Below are positions 42,964 to 56,163 of a DNA stretch of 64,000 bases, in pieces (position 1 is the stretch's first letter; each line of letters starts with the position of its first letter). The position numbers were made by a program, and so were the translations under genes. Below the pieces are notes generated by a model. It was not told where the DNA came from, did not search any database, and saw only the letters and a program-made list of their open reading frames with translations. This DNA is from Trebouxia sp. TZW2008 (Eukaryota > Chlorophyta > Trebouxiophyceae > Trebouxiales > Trebouxiaceae): contig BDIU01000383.1 of assembly GCA_002118135.1 (NCBI GenBank), forward strand, positions 335 through 64,334. Direction: 5' to 3'.

Positions 42964-45900
42964 ATGGGATCCGACGAAGGAGAAGTCGTCCAGCTTTACG
43001 TGTATGATCTTAGCAATGGGTTGGCGCGTCAGCTGTCACCGATGCTATTGAACAAACAGGTATGTAAAGTGCCCACTCCTTCTGCAGTTAGATGACAAGT
43101 AACATGCCGTGAGCAATTTGTTCGTGCTTCCAGATTGATGGCATTTGGCACACAGCTATTGTTGTGGGGGGACTGGAGTACTATTATGGGGGAGGTGTCA
43201 ACCAGAGCAAGCCTGGATCGACGCCATTTGGGCAGCCTCTACGACAAGTCAATCTCGGGTACTGCCATGAGCTATAAAAAGTGTGCTTCATTCGTACTGA
43301 AGACTTGCTAACCCTTGTGTGCATTTTCACAGGAGAACCCAAATCCCAAAGGATATCAGAGATGAGTACTTGCGGGACATGCGGAAGATCTACACACCAG
43401 AGGCTTACTCGCTGTTCCACAATAACTGCAACAATTTCACCAATGACTTCTCTACCTTCCTTACAGGCTCAGGAATTCCTGTAAGCTCCCTGCGTGCCTA
43501 TTAAACTACTCACAATAGCTTGCTGCACACCTGTTTCAGTATCGCCTTGTTGACTTGCAGCGCTGCTCATGCCATTTTGCCTGGAATATGCACTACATGT
43601 TGGCGTCATTTTTAGTTGCATATTTCATTAGCTGCAAAAGCAGCGTCTTCAGCATCCAAGATGATGGCCATGCAAACGGAGCTGTTCTGCATATCTTGTC
43701 TTTGCCAGCATGGACCTTTAATATATGTGACTACACCCCAGCGACCTTACAGCATTTGCATCAAAAGCCTTGGCGTTGTCATCAAGTGGCATCACAGAAA
43801 TATATGCATGACCAGGCTTCAACTTACTTACGCTGACCAGCCACTGCACACTTGCCATTCGAAGAAATGACTGTAGTTCTCCAAGACATATCATCCAGAT
43901 CAACATGATCAGTTGAATCATCATGCAGGCGTACATCACAGGCCTGCCTCAGGAGGTCCTAGCTACGCCTCTAGGTCAGATGCTAGCGCCCATGCTATCC
44001 CCTTTGGAGCAGCAGCTGGGCAACATTCACCAACAGCCAGCAGGCGAGACTGGTGCTGCTTCCCAGAATGCTCAGGGTGCAACAAGCTCTGCTGCACAGA
44101 ATACACAGGGCCCGACTCCAGCGGCAACTTCCTCTGGATCTGCTGGGGCAACTGCAGCGCAGGTGTGACTGCATTGGGAAGCTGCATCTGTCAGAATGTG
44201 TTGTCATCTGTGGCATGTCTTCTATGAGACTCAGAGGGAGCAACACCTTCTGCCGCACCTCATGCAAAGGGCGCAAATTGTGCTAAAGCTAGGCCATGGC
44301 CAGGTATGGTTGCGTCGCTCACATTGCATACGATGTGCGTCTGGCATGTCGACCACTCTGCAGATGTTAACTAGCAGCCAGTAGGGGAATCTGATTGTGC
44401 TGCACAAAGTGCAGCCACCTCTGCTGCACATAACGTAACATGATAATAATCACATAACATAACATAATTTTAATGACAAAACATAACATAACCGCACAGG
44501 GTGCCTAATTTCTGCTGCATCTTCTTCTGGAGTTGTTAGGCCATCTCCAGGTAGCGGCACTTTCAGTTGATTTGGAAAACAGCATCATCAGATACAACAG
44601 CATTGTACTTTGCAATTCTCAATGCACTTCAACTGTTGCTTCTTCTGGAGCGGCTAGCCCATATGCTGGGAAGGTGAAGGGACTTTAATTTAAAAGCATC
44701 AACAATATGCCCTGCATGTGCTGCCTCAGTCAGTGCTTTTGAAAGACAACATGATCTGGACATATGACGTTGTGCTGTGCATTGGAGTGAATATTGCTGC
44801 GCACCATGTCCACACGTTGTCAAAACTGCAGCAGTGAGTGCAGCAGTGAGTGTGTGGACACTTGTGTCTGAGTAAGATGCAGCATGAGCCAAGTCCACAA
44901 AGCAAGCCCAAAGGCAGAGCTTGCCAAGCAGTTCACGCACAGATCTTGAGGTTGTCCTGTGATCAGCTGTCAAAGCTCAAAACCATCATCAAAATCCAAC
45001 CGGCAGCATCCTGCGCTGCTGGTTATGCTGTCCGTATGCTGTCACCTCTGCGCAGCATGCTCCTTGCAAACCACAGACTCCTTCAGAAATTGGACTGTGG
45101 GCATGTGCGCTGCATCTATGTGACGTAAGTCTTTCACAAACAGGAAGATCTCTCTGAAGATCATTTATGCTGTTTGGCAAGATCTGAGGACAATCACAAC
45201 CCACCTCAGCATTGTGTGAAAAGCAGTATTGACATGCAGGCGGCACAGATCCCATTAGCCCCAGCAGGGCTGCCACAACTGCCCTCACGACCCCCTGCAG
45301 CCACAGCGGCAGCAGAAGCAGCAGCTAAGCGAGCAGCTTCAGCCTCAATCGCAGCAACTGGTTCCAGCAACAACACCGCTGCTGCTGTTACCAGCACAGA
45401 CAATCAGTCATCTAACAATGGGCCAGCAATTCAGCAAGCTGCTCAAGAGATTGCTGATGCTGCTGGTTTGGCTATGGCTGATGCTGGTGTGCCTCAGACA
45501 CAAAGTTCTGCCAATGGGCGTTCTGCCAGTGGGAGTTCTGCCAATGGAGGTTTTGCCAGTGGCAGATCTGCCAAAGGGGGTTCTGCCAATGAAAATGCAG
45601 CACAATTGCCTCAAAGGCAAGCAGCTGCATCAGAGAAGATGAGCAATGGGCTTGCAAACAAGCCTGCCAAAGAGAACAAGCTTCCCAGTCGAGTGGTGCC
45701 ATCCCAAAAAGATGTGAGGTGTTCTTTGTCCTTGCTGCTTTTGCACAAATGGTGCTGATGTTTGCCTACAAGCTGTTGTCAAGATGACATATGGATCAAA
45801 TTTGGTTTTAAGTGTCTATGCGTGTTGAGTTTCTGAACCATGCACTTGCATGGTTGGCTTGCGACATACAGGCGCATCATAAAAACGCTATGTTGCTCTT

Positions 45901-46081
45901 GCTGCACTGCATTTGTTCTTGTTATCATTGTCTTGATGCAAGCTTGTTGCTGATGCAGTTGGCACTCAAAGCCAAAATTGAGGCAGAATTTGGCAAGTTG
46001 ATGGCTCAGGGGGGCCTTTCTGCAAATGAGGCAGCACTTCTTGCCGTGAAGAATGTCGGGGCAGCTCATGTCTCACAATAG
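42964..46081 (+). CDS. DeSI/PPPDE-type cysteine protease with low-complexity tail
   Basis: PPPDE (DeSI) peptidases remove SUMO or related conjugates. Exons: 42964-43059, 43134-43258, 43333-43480, 43929-44162, 45240-45713, 45959-46081, all in phase, giving 399 aa. The start has a good context (gccATGG). The catalytic dyad is visible: His in DGIWHTAIVV followed by EYYYGGGV, and Cys in HNNCNNFTNDF with FLTGSGIP. After about residue 125, GLPQEVLATPLGQMLAPML begins a long Ala/Ser/Gln-rich region with short repeats (SANGRSASGSSANGGFASG). The last exon codes KIEAEFGKLMAQGGLSANEA, which resembles the C-terminal helical motif of plant DeSI proteins. The 1.1-kb intron after 44162 holds decayed copies of the preceding exon end. 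Confidence 0.88.
44230..44670 (+). repeat. Downstream decayed copies of DeSI exon 4 end, plus CATAA repeat
   Basis: Segments near 44250-44305, 44376-44430, 44500-44555 and 44635-44665 resemble the exon end coding ATSSGSAGATAAQ (for example gctgcatcttcttctggagttgttag). A short cataacataac microsatellite lies at about 44430-44490. Confidence 0.6.
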
Positions 46082-47276
46082 CCTAATCAAAAGCCAGTCA
46101 TAGCCAGACTGAGCAAGACTCCAAATTTCGTGCAATTCGAATAAAGATGGTTGCTGAGGAATGCTGTTGCTGGCTGCACTATGCAATTGCAGTCTTTTGT
46201 GCAATTGCAGACACCAAGCCTGATGTAAGATATCACTGCTGAGTCGTCAGCCTTACGTTTACCGCAATGGCCTGCATTGCCACAGACATCGCTGTCATGA
46301 TGCAAAATGTTTTTGACACATCATGCACTTGACCTACCGTTGCAGGAGTTGTTGCCAAAGCTAAGGGTGACTGCTCGATTACAACATTGTTGCTCGTGGT
46401 CTTGATGGGTTTCGTCCAAGTGCACAACATGCAAGACCTGAACCTAGCTGGCATCACAGAGCAATCAGCTCAATTCATGCAGTAGCATGTTGAAAATGTC
46501 CTTTTCGTTCTATACATGTGGCGAAGCTTTGCATACCTAAGAGAAGACGTACGAAGAAGCCTAGTCACTATGTGCCCTGATATTTAGCAACACACTAAAG
46601 CACTGCAGCAGTTGGTCTGCACTTGGCTTCGCTTGACAGTAGTTACTATGGCGCGCCGCAATCAGGCGGCCACCATTCAATCTATCAATAGCGTTGACTT
46701 CACTTAGTTTCCTTTTACCAGGCATGCACGATACTGACTAGATGTGCGCAACTTGTACTTTAGCTTGAACATTATGGTTTACTGCCTATTCTGGCAACAC
46801 TTAGGATTCTGCACTTCAAGGTCATATGCAACCTTGTGCAGACCATTCCAGACAGTTGTGAACACTTAGACTTGCTACTCAACTCTACCTGCTATTCCGC
46901 CTTGTAATTATCTATCGCTTGCAACAAAAACTTTTCGCTCGTGTGCGCTGCATACTCACAGCATACACCTTCTGACGTCACATACATGGCCAATTGCAAC
47001 TTTATTAGCTTGGATGCGATTGTGATCACAGGCGGATAGTTGCTTGGCAAAGACAAGTGCGCTGTCTCTGCCAAGATCAATACATGCATGTGCCACTGGA
47101 AACTATAGAAAGATGAGCACGCATACATTCAGTGCTTTCTGTTTATATACCGGTAAGGCTCAGGTCACTCGACTACTGATCACTTGCATAGCATGTGTTG
47201 CTGACACTTCTGAAAACACTTGAGGACGTTGCTGTTGCACAGACAAACTGGCAGGATGACATGCCAGTCTGCTTTA
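46082..47276. other. Convergent intergenic region, DeSI / GH128-like
   Basis: About 1.2 kb between facing stops. A 78-codon minus-strand frame (46892-47128) has no motif. I see no repeats or RNA genes. Confidence 0.5.
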
Positions 47277-48210
47277 TCAAGAAGTGCAGTACTTGTCGCC
47301 CAGTGGAGTGCGTGTGCCTGTGCTGGACATTAAGGCTGACTGAGCAAGATTGCTGTTTGCATTGGCTGTCCTAGAGGCTGCAAACCAGAAAACGCCTGCA
47401 ATCCAGGATTGCTGGTCGCACCAGGCTGTGATGCTGGTCAAGAAGCTGGTCACTGAGTTGATGTCTGAAGAGGTGCTTGCCACCTCAGTGATATAGATGG
47501 GCAGCTTGTAGAGGTTGTACACTTTTGTCACGTACGTCTCAAATGCAGTAGCATCTGTGCCATAGTAGTGCAGAGCAATGTAGTCTGGCTTGACGTCGGA
47601 CACTGAGCTCATGAAGGCAGCCAGCCATGGAAGCCCAGTGGCTTCGTTGCTGGTGACCGCAGGAGACAGAAGCTTGAGGCCATTCTTCGTTCTGTACGGA
47701 ACAATGGTCTGGCGCCAGATTGCCGTTGCGTTCGCCACTGGCAACGATGTGGAGCCAAGATCTGGTTCCTGAAGAAGACAACAGGCAAAGTCAAATACAG
47801 CAAGGTCTCGTAACGCTACAACGGCGGACTCACGTTCAAGAAGGCGATCTTCTTAGCTTTGTCGCTGGGCAAGTATGTTGCTAGTGCGGCAACATCACCC
47901 TGCGTGCGAGCCATGGCGATGAACTCGAACGCGGGGTCAGCAGGACCAAAAGCCCAGCTCTCCCAATCTATGTACGCGACAGCTTTGGGGCATTTGGCTT
48001 TGGTAAAGCTGCCGCCGGACAGATCTGCTGCGACAGAGTCCCACGGAAACAAAAGTCCTCGCTTCTGGCCAAACACACCTGCACCGACTGAACCTGTCAC
48101 TAGGGTGATCAACAGGTGATCAAAGAAAACGGTCGAGGCTTTGACGCACCTGGCAGTGCCAGCACCAAGCCGACGGTGAGCAAAGCAGTCGCAAAGCGCG
48201 AGATCTGCAT
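47277..48210 (-). CDS. Secreted GH128-like (Asl1-type) glycoside hydrolase
   Basis: Three exons (48210-48150, 48099-47834, 47768-47277) join in phase to give 272 aa. The N-terminus is a signal peptide (MQISRFATALLTVGLVLALP). The rest matches the Glyco_hydro_cc (GH128) beta-1,3-glucanase fold: KRGLLFPW, WESWAFG, FLNEPDLGS with the likely acid/base Glu, SPAVTSNEATGLPWLAAF, DYIALHYYGTD, PIYITEVAS with the likely nucleophile Glu, and GVFWFAA. It should act on glucans outside the cell or in the wall. The family is best known from fungi and is patchy in algae, so transfer is possible, but the introns show a long nuclear residence. Confidence 0.88.
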
Positions 48211-48965
48211 GGGGACAGGTAAGCGGGAGAATCTTTCGTGCGACAGGAGAGCAGCGTTGCGCTTAAAGCTTGCCGAGAGTATATGACTGTCGAAACGAGT
48301 AACCCATTAGTCAATAGTAGGCACCACGTCCTTAGTAAGCGGCGGTTAATAATGGTAGGAAATTCGAGTCAGTCCAGCAAGCTCTGCCAGATTTTGAGCT
48401 TGCCGCGGCCCACTTACGGGGTCAGCACCGCTTTCATCATCTCGCTTTGGCTTGCTGTCTTGCAAAGTTGTGCCAACCTCCAGCTTGTATGGGTGAAGCA
48501 CCGTTGCTGACAAAGATTCCAGCAACAACAAGTTTCAGCCAAAAAGCAATTGTCCATGCATTACTGCCGCCGGCATGTGCGTTATCCACTGGGCCAGGCC
48601 TTGGTGCACATGGGAAGATTTGATGTCATACGAGGCATGGAGAAAATACCATAACGCATCGCCATTTAGCCAGCAAGTCTCTTGTCCGACACATACAACG
48701 CGATGCAATTGCTCCTGCTCTTGAAGTGTCACAGGCACATGATGAGACGCTACCGCTCTGCCATCTAATCAGACACAATTAAAGCTTTGAGTCATGGGTT
48801 CTTGCCTCACAGGCTAATCCAGAGACAAGTGCTTGACACAAGACAGTTGGCTACAGTCTGAGATTGAGAATGCCTGCACGTATGTCCTAAAACCCTCTAC
48901 AGACGCAGCAATGTATAACCGAAACAAACACTGACCGTATTGGAAAACTAGGAAATGTATCAGCT
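48211..48965. other. Intergenic, upstream of GH128-like and downstream of ACX
   Basis: About 750 bp between two minus-strand genes should hold the glycosidase promoter and the oxidase 3' UTR. No motif or ORF stands out. Confidence 0.5.
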
Positions 48966-51900
48966 CTAGTTGAACATCTGACCGTACAGCTCCCCTTGGT
49001 TGTCCACCTTGTTGTAGTCTACCCAGTTGGTAGCAATTGGGGCAGCAATGAGGTGATCTGGGATTCCAAAGCTTTCACACAATCTCTGTCCCGATGGTGC
49101 TAGCTGCTTGCAAAGATCCCTACAAAGCCCACTTAGTGTCAGGTCAACACAGCATCTCACACTGGAGTTGAGGCCGCTGACTGAACAAGTTTTCGAATAA
49201 ACATGTTAGGTTTTGCTGCGGACATGCTTCACTTATGTACCAGCTGCAGTGATGTATGCTGAAATGGCAAGCTTTGCTGACAGATGCGCTTTCAGCAAGC
49301 AAACAGTGTAGCCACCAGGGGTGTCAAGCTTTGCTGAGACAGCTTGCTTCCAGCTGATGAACAGTATGGCAAGCAGCAAAATCAGGCACCAAAACAATAC
49401 CTGATCTGGTCTGGCACTGCTCTGCCAGCTTCTGGTGTCAGTAAGCCCTCTGACAGGTACCAGCCCAGGTTGGTCTCTATGACTTTGAGGCCATACAGTG
49501 CCACCACAGGCTTCAAGATCCCAGCCACAGACTCTGGCGCCTGTCACACGAGCATAGTAGCTTGTCTATGGACAGCAGGCTGTGTGTACTGACATATGTG
49601 TACCAATCAATATGATGTCTCCATCAAGGGTAATGACAGTGTGCAATAGGGCGACAGATACCAGCCAAGGGTTGGTCCCTACAACTTTGAGGCCATTCAG
49701 TGCCACCACAGGCTTCAGAATGCCAGCCACAGACTCTGGCGCCTGTCATAAGCACACAGGCTGGGCACACTGCCTGTGCTACACGCGTCCAGGTCAAGCA
49801 GAACACTCTGATGCTGTTGGCTGTGGTTTTATTGTTCATGCAGTAAATCAACATTGAGCCAAATGATCTCTTGGCGTGACTTCTGCTGAGCTGACCAATG
49901 ACAAAAGAGGGCGCTCTGTCACTATCTGCACTTTGCATAAAATTTTGAAGAGTAATATCAAATGATTTGTGTTTGTGTGGGGCAGCTATGGCAAAACATG
50001 AGATAGAGCTGTCAGCCCAAAAATTTTGCATCTGTGCATAGCGTAAGCATTGCTGCTAGGTACCTGGGGTTCAAATTACACCCCTTCACAATGCAGACAA
50101 ACCCACCTGCTGGATAGCTCGGTAGGAGGCCTCTATGGTTTCCCTCTCAGCATAGGCCATGCCTAGGGCCTGCACTGTGTCAGATTCCTGCTTCATCCAC
50201 ACATCAAAGGTGTCCTCCTTTGCTCCTGCTGCACCCATCTTCTTTGCCTGCAGATTGAAGAAGCTTTGTCATCGAGTCTTTGACGCTTGGCTGCATACGT
50301 TGCAGAGACATCTGAGTTGGCATCGGTCAACTCCTTTGCCTTGAACAACTGGACAGGCTGTCAGCAAGTGGGCTCAAGATGCATACTTGTCGGCACTAAA
50401 CAAAAGCTGAGCGTGTACCAGAACAATTGCTTTGGCTGAGGCTTGACTAGTTTCTGCAAAAAGGGCGTGATGTTCTCACTGCACAGATTGAGCTTGCTGC
50501 TGCTCGGATGCCCCTGTCCGCTCAGACACACTTGGTTTACTGCCAAAGACTGATGTACCAGAAATTTATGCTGGAAAGTGGTCCCAGCAACAAAGCCAAG
50601 CCAGAACACAGGGCCCAGGTCACCAGGTTATGCTGAGCTCACGTATTTTAGCTGATCAAAGCAAGCACGCTCTTTGACGTGAAAGCATACAGCATGCTTG
50701 GTATGCAGCTGTCTGCTGCTGCTCTGTTGCTTACCAACAGGCCTAACAAGCGGCCATCCCTGGCAGCAAAGCACTGCCGGATGGTGTCAGCCTGTCCAAG
50801 GCTGCTAGCTGAGGCTTTGAGGGGGGTCTGGCCTGCCTTGAGGCGGGCCTGCACAGCTGGGCTGCGCATTGTGGTCATGTACTCCTTGGCCACCTTCTGC
50901 ATCAGCACCCTGCACAACAGGCAGATGACTGCATACATCTACCCAAAGAAACATTGAATGCAATGCAATACAAAATTGTGTGCAGGCAGATCAGTACACG
51001 CATTCTTGCTACTCATGCTCAATGTAAAAGCTTCATCCAGGGCTTCTTCTGCATCAGGACCCTGCACACCAGGCAAAACAAGTTCTGCTCCATTCTGCTT
51101 TGAGAGGGGTACAGCCTGTTGTAGGCTGCTAGCCAAGGCTTAGAGGACAGTCTGCCCCGCCTCGAGGCAGGCTTATGCAGATGGGCTGCTTATTGTGATC
51201 GTGCAACTCCTTGGCAACCTGTTGCATCAGCACGCTGCAAGCAAGGCCACATTGAATCTGTATCTTTAGTGACCCACATCTGCCAGGCCTTCAACAGATG
51301 CCATGACGTGACACACGCTCTCATTCATGCATTGCAAACCGGGGTTATGCAGGCTCAGCAGGCCCGTCCAGGTACGTACAGAAGCAATCAGCTGTCTCCA
51401 ACCACGCCCTCTGGCTGTAAGCAGATTCTGCTTGCTTTTGGCAAGAATACTCTGTACTCAGGCATATTAACATGCCCAAGCTGATGCATCAACACTGTCA
51501 CAACTGCAGCATAGGCTCTGAACCAACTGCCATAAGACACCAAATTTTGTCACTGTCTCTGCTTTTTACCTGTTGTCACCCTCAGCAGTCATGCCGGCAT
51601 GTGAGAAGCCCAGGATGGCTCCAAAGCGATTGCAGCTGAGATAGCCTTGGCCCCCACATCGCTCTCTACATGTTGTGGCTGTTTCCTGCAGAAAACGAGG
51701 TATTTGATGTGAGGCAATACCAAGTGATTTTCCACTGCTACAGCAGAAACAATGTGCTACAGGCCTAATGTTATGGCCTGGACGAGCCAAATTGAACCTT
51801 GTCATTGCTGTCACTGTGGTTAGCACACTTGAGAGACATGTCGCATACATTACATGTTCAGAATCAGTTGCACAAATTTCCTGAGCCACCACACTGAAAA

Positions 51901-54900
51901 CCTTGAAAGCCATCAGGCGCCAACATGCAATTCCCTATTGACAACTTGCCCTGTTGACAACTTGCAGTGCAAGCTTTGAGCAACAACAACAACAAGAAGA
52001 GGCAGGCAGAACAGTGGCATGCACACTAAATGCCATATACATGTGCACAAACACTTCTAGGATGCAGTACATAGGAGACATGTAAAAATGACATTGGACT
52101 GGAGGGCAGAGTCACACCTGACAATTCCAGGCGCAGAGGGGCTTGATCGCACAGCACAGCATGATGACCTCCTTGAACACCTCAGGGTCAGGCACAATGC
52201 CGTCAAACCCACTCACTGCTGCCCACCTGCAGTGTCATGAGGGACTTGCAGCTAGATGATCATAACTGTGTGATGATTTCCTTGAACACCTTGGGATCAG
52301 GCAGAGTGCTGTCACACACGCTTACTACTGCCCACCTGCAGTACCGTCAGTGACTTAATATTGATGGCAGGGTGATGATTTTGACTGCACTCGCTGCTGC
52401 CAACATGTCACACCATCAGAAGCTGTGTCAAACAGGTTACGCGTGAAGACTTTAGACCATGAAATGCAAGCAACTGCATGAGCTGCAGGCAAAGAGCATA
52501 CAGATGGCTCAGGCATTTGCAACTTGGGCGATGGGTACAAGATTGCAATGAGGAAAGAGAACAACACACAGCCATATGGCCATTGTCAATGTAGCAGGAT
52601 CATGTAAGGGTCTAGGGTCTCGCAAGGTTACGGCATCACCTGTCTTTGACATAGCTGAGGCCCAGGTTGAGGCAGATGGTCTGGGCCAGCAGGGGCAGTA
52701 GCGCCCTTTGTTGCAGCTGGTAGTCCAGGATGGCTGTGTCACTCTTGCCCCTGCACACATCAAGGAGCTTAATCAATTCTGCACCTCTTGTGCAAATTGT
52801 CTCGCCATGCGACAATGCTTGTAAGAGCAACTGCTGTGTTAGGCATGCCTCTGCATGCAACTTCAAGGGAAGGGGGGGTGCCAGGGTATTTAGCGCACTG
52901 GAGGTTGCTCCTGTCAAGGCTGAACATCATGATGTGTCATTAGCACTTGCTGTTGATGCTGTGCTCCTGTCAGCCCAAATGCGTAAAAGTTGGAAACACT
53001 GCAAGGGCTTGCAGCAATGCAGCAGACATGAGGGACCAAGCCTAACTGCCCTTGTGTAGGATTGGACCAACTGCTTTCCTGAGCCAAGACACCTCTCTCT
53101 ACGGCCTCTCATACATTGCGACTTGCAGGGTCAGGCATCAAACTCGGCATGGCAAAAAGTAGAATGCTTCAGGCAACCACTGCATGTGTTCTCTTGCATG
53201 ATTGTACTATGACTGACCTTGGACCGACTGCCAGTCTGCTAGCAGCATATCGGAAGGCAATGACTAAAGCTTCTTTAGACCCGCTCTGCATCATGCTGGC
53301 AATACAGATACGCCCACTCAGTAGCTGATCCGCAACCTTCAAGAACCTGTCCCTGGGCTTTGAGATCTTGGACTGAAAGGTGCCGTCCCGCTCAACTGTT
53401 GAGTTGGCGTTCATCAGATAGGCTCTTGGAATGCGTACATCTGTATGGCAACAGGCACAACACCAACTTGCAGAAAGCTCATCAAATTGTACAATGCATG
53501 AACAAAACAAGGTCAACTAAACAGATGTTGCAAAAAGAAATACATGATGGCATATTTGGCCCAGCAAATTGATCAGACCATTGCTGAGCATGCGGTTGAC
53601 GGGCACAAAGCTGCAGATTTGCAGCAGCCTGGCATGAAGACAGACGAGCTGCAGCCCCTGAGTGCCATCTGCCCTCTCAATCCTCCAAAAGAGGACATCA
53701 GACCTTGCACAAGCAATTTGCACGTGCCGCCTTGAGACAATTAAATGGTGCAGCTCTGGTTCAGCAAATATAACCATTTCATTTCATTTCATGCATTCTA
53801 GACGTGTGCTAGACAATTCAGCTCATTCAATCTGCCTAGCACAGAAATGCAAGACTGTGCAGTTGCAGCCATGACATACCATTGAACCAGAGCTTGCCGT
53901 TGTCCACTCCATTGCAGCCCATCTTGTGACCCATGTCCTCAATGCGCACACCAGGGCAGATTGACATGTCCTGCAACACATGCAAACATCATCACTTTGT
54001 TACCTTGAAATGCTTGCAACACTTTCAGCATCATATTGATGCAATGACATGCCTAACAACGCAAATCATGCTGTGTTGCCCATATCCATTGCAGACAAAC
54101 CCAACAAAGTTTGTGCAGATCTCATGGAGTAGTGAGCCACCATTGCAACAGAGCTTCACGAGACCAGGCAAGCTGTCAGTCTGGAATCATTGTGCAGGAC
54201 ATTATTGCTGTTGCATGCAAAAGGAAACAGCAAAGCTGCGCTTGCTAGATTTGCAATCTCCAGGCTTCTCTCAAAATTCTCATTTGCCATGACAAGCTGT
54301 GGGTGTGAACGATACAGGCAGGCAGGCAGGCAGGCAGGCAGACAGATGGACAAGCACCTGACAAACAATACTTGATGATTCCATGAGACCCACCTCATTT
54401 CTGATGCGGACAAGAAAGCCATGAATGCCGTGGTTCTTGCCATCAATCAGCAGCTGGGCAAAGCACGCACACCACTTAGCGTGCACTGCTGAGTTTGTGA
54501 TCCAGTACTTCTGTGCAACTGTGGTGGGTGTGTTGATGATGAACTCATCAGCCTCCTTGTCGAAGGTTGCTGTCGTTTCCATTTCCACAGCATTGTTGCC
54601 TGCAAGCAGGAAGCATGCAGGATGTGTTGTGCGCATCTGCGTACAGTCACATCATCACAAAAGGACTGCCTGGCTGCTGCGCAGGACGCTGCTGTAGTGT
54701 TGTCAAGCCCAACAAGAGTAACCGGGAAGTGCCCCTGATGGTGCCTGATAGCAAGCACCCAAGGCATACAATGCTGCAGATAAGTTGTGACATTGAACCG
54801 AGCAAGCAGACAATGCAGCAACATGCGGATTTGTGTTGCTGAAATGCCATGCATCAAACTCTTCCTTGGCGTTGTGCAATGCAAACGATACCGTGCATGG

Positions 54901-56113
54901 CAACAAGACTGGCATGCAGGTCTGCAACAAAATTTGCAGAATGTATAAGCTTTTGGAGATGTGGCAAGCAGAATGAAGCGCGTTGGCTCAACACGCAGCA
55001 TGTAAGCTTGCAAAATTGAGCATGCGTTTCAAAATGATCTGAGCAGTACTGGCGAGTGCCAGCAACACCAGCAGCAACACAAAGCAGGGTAGTAGCCCTA
55101 CCATAGCCGAGCTCTGTAAGGGCAAAGCAGCCAACTGCGTCCAGACTGTCAATGCCCTTGAGCAGCGCATCGTGGTGGACCTTGGTGCCCAGCTTCAGCA
55201 CAGTGCCTGTTTTGCAAGCAATTCAGTTCCATCAGCAAAGGGGCACACCTTGTCACTCTGATGCATATACATTGTGCAACAGAGCTTTGCCAAATAGGCA
55301 CGTGGGTCAAAGACTGTGAGTTGCACAGCAGCAAATGCCGTCTCTGCACACAGAGGACAGGAAAACAACTTGTCAAAGGGGACCCTGCAAAGCATGACAA
55401 CTGCACCGCAACCCAGCTTGGGTAGTCGCACCTCCAAACAGATTAAATTGCACCGTCATTTTGGTGGCCATTGATGGATCACAGAACCCAGCGATCTCAT
55501 GAGCTGCAAATATGTTCAAAGGGTTCGTCCTGCACATCACTATGCGTTTGCTAGTCACTCAGCACGGGAAAGCGGAATCGCCAGCACAGTCACATTTGCA
55601 GTGTACCTGAAATCCAAGATGGAAAACAGACCAGAATGGCACAATATACGCAATCGCTGAAGCGCGAGCTCCCGCTCATCTCTCAAGTCCATGTCATAGC
55701 GCCTGCATCACGGACGACATGAGCAGATGCAGCATCGATGAGCATGCCTGACATGCCAATTTGAGCATGTTGTTGATGGTGAAAGCCTTGAGCGTGAGGC
55801 TTGCTGATTGCTTGACTTACGGTATGAAAATGTCCTGTTTTGTGAGCTCCTTCAGCTTCGCTCTAGTGTCCCAGTTGTCATGCTCTAACAACTTCTGCAG
55901 CTGCTCCACGCTGAAGGCGATTCCCGCTGTTCCAAGCTGCTGCTGTGGTAGCCTCTGGTGAACGTCGAAGTGGTTGCCAACAACCTCGATGCGCCGCCGC
56001 ACAATGCCTTGCATGTTACCTTGCTTCTCAAATCTCAAAACACTTTGCAGGTTGGATCGGTGATCGATGCCGTGCTTTGGTGCCTGCAAGCGCGCAAGAT
56101 GCCACCGAGTCAA
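48966..56113 (-). CDS. ACX: Peroxisomal acyl-CoA oxidase
   Basis: A FAD enzyme that performs the first step of peroxisomal beta-oxidation, producing enoyl-CoA and H2O2. Fifteen exons: 56113-55821, 55702-55607, 55529-55432, 55206-55102, 54599-54394, 53970-53880, 53440-53218, 52750-52640, 52226-52118, 51685-51570, 50909-50735, 50348-50310, 50247-50107, 49540-49401, 49119-48966. All phases join, giving 698 aa. Motifs: [10 protein letters not shown] (flavin region), [59 protein letters not shown] and AEGDN (family catalytic Glu). No C-terminal PTS1. RIEVVGNHF at 41-49 fits a relaxed PTS2 and aligns with the ACX2 signal, so Met34 (56014) may be the true start (665 aa). The 13-codon exon 12 is the least certain. 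The gene is divergent from cpSRP43. Confidence 0.93.
49655..49745 (-). repeat. Upstream copy of ACX exon 14 5' part
   Basis: It repeats the tgacag acceptor and codes [20 protein letters not shown], nearly identical to the true exon at 49540, then diverges at the LGWYL region without a donor. Spacing is about 205 bp. It appears relatively recent. Confidence 0.92.
51020..51240 (-). repeat. Upstream copies of ACX exon 11 5' part
   Basis: The stretch 51234-51100 repeats the region coding VLMQKVAKE, then RLEAG and LASSL-like remnants; another fragment near 51065 repeats the acceptor edge. Both lie upstream of the true exon (50909). Confidence 0.8.
52255..52400 (-). repeat. Upstream copy of ACX exon 9 5' part
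   Basis: After a tgcag acceptor near 52340 it reads [15 protein letters not shown], matching [19 protein letters not shown] in the true exon (52226) but with an in-frame stop. A further edge fragment lies near 52400. Confidence 0.8.
54316..54341. repeat. GGCA tetranucleotide microsatellite in ACX intron
   Basis: About six perfect ggca units lie in the intron between ACX exons 5 and 6. Confidence 0.95.
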
Positions 56114-56142
56114 AGTTGCTGACGGGGCAGGGTGGGAAACTT

Positions 56143-56148
56143 CACGTG
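56143..56148. promoter_or_regulatory. CACGTG G-box 1
   Basis: A perfect palindromic G-box core (ttCACGTGgc), the known binding site of plant bZIP and bHLH factors in light-regulated promoters. Binding is inferred. Confidence 0.5.
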
Positions 56149-56163
56149 GCGGTCGGTGTGATA

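Noticed and set aside
54447..55013. 188-codon minus-strand ORF
   Set aside because: It reads ACX exon 5 in the wrong frame and runs through the adjacent intron.
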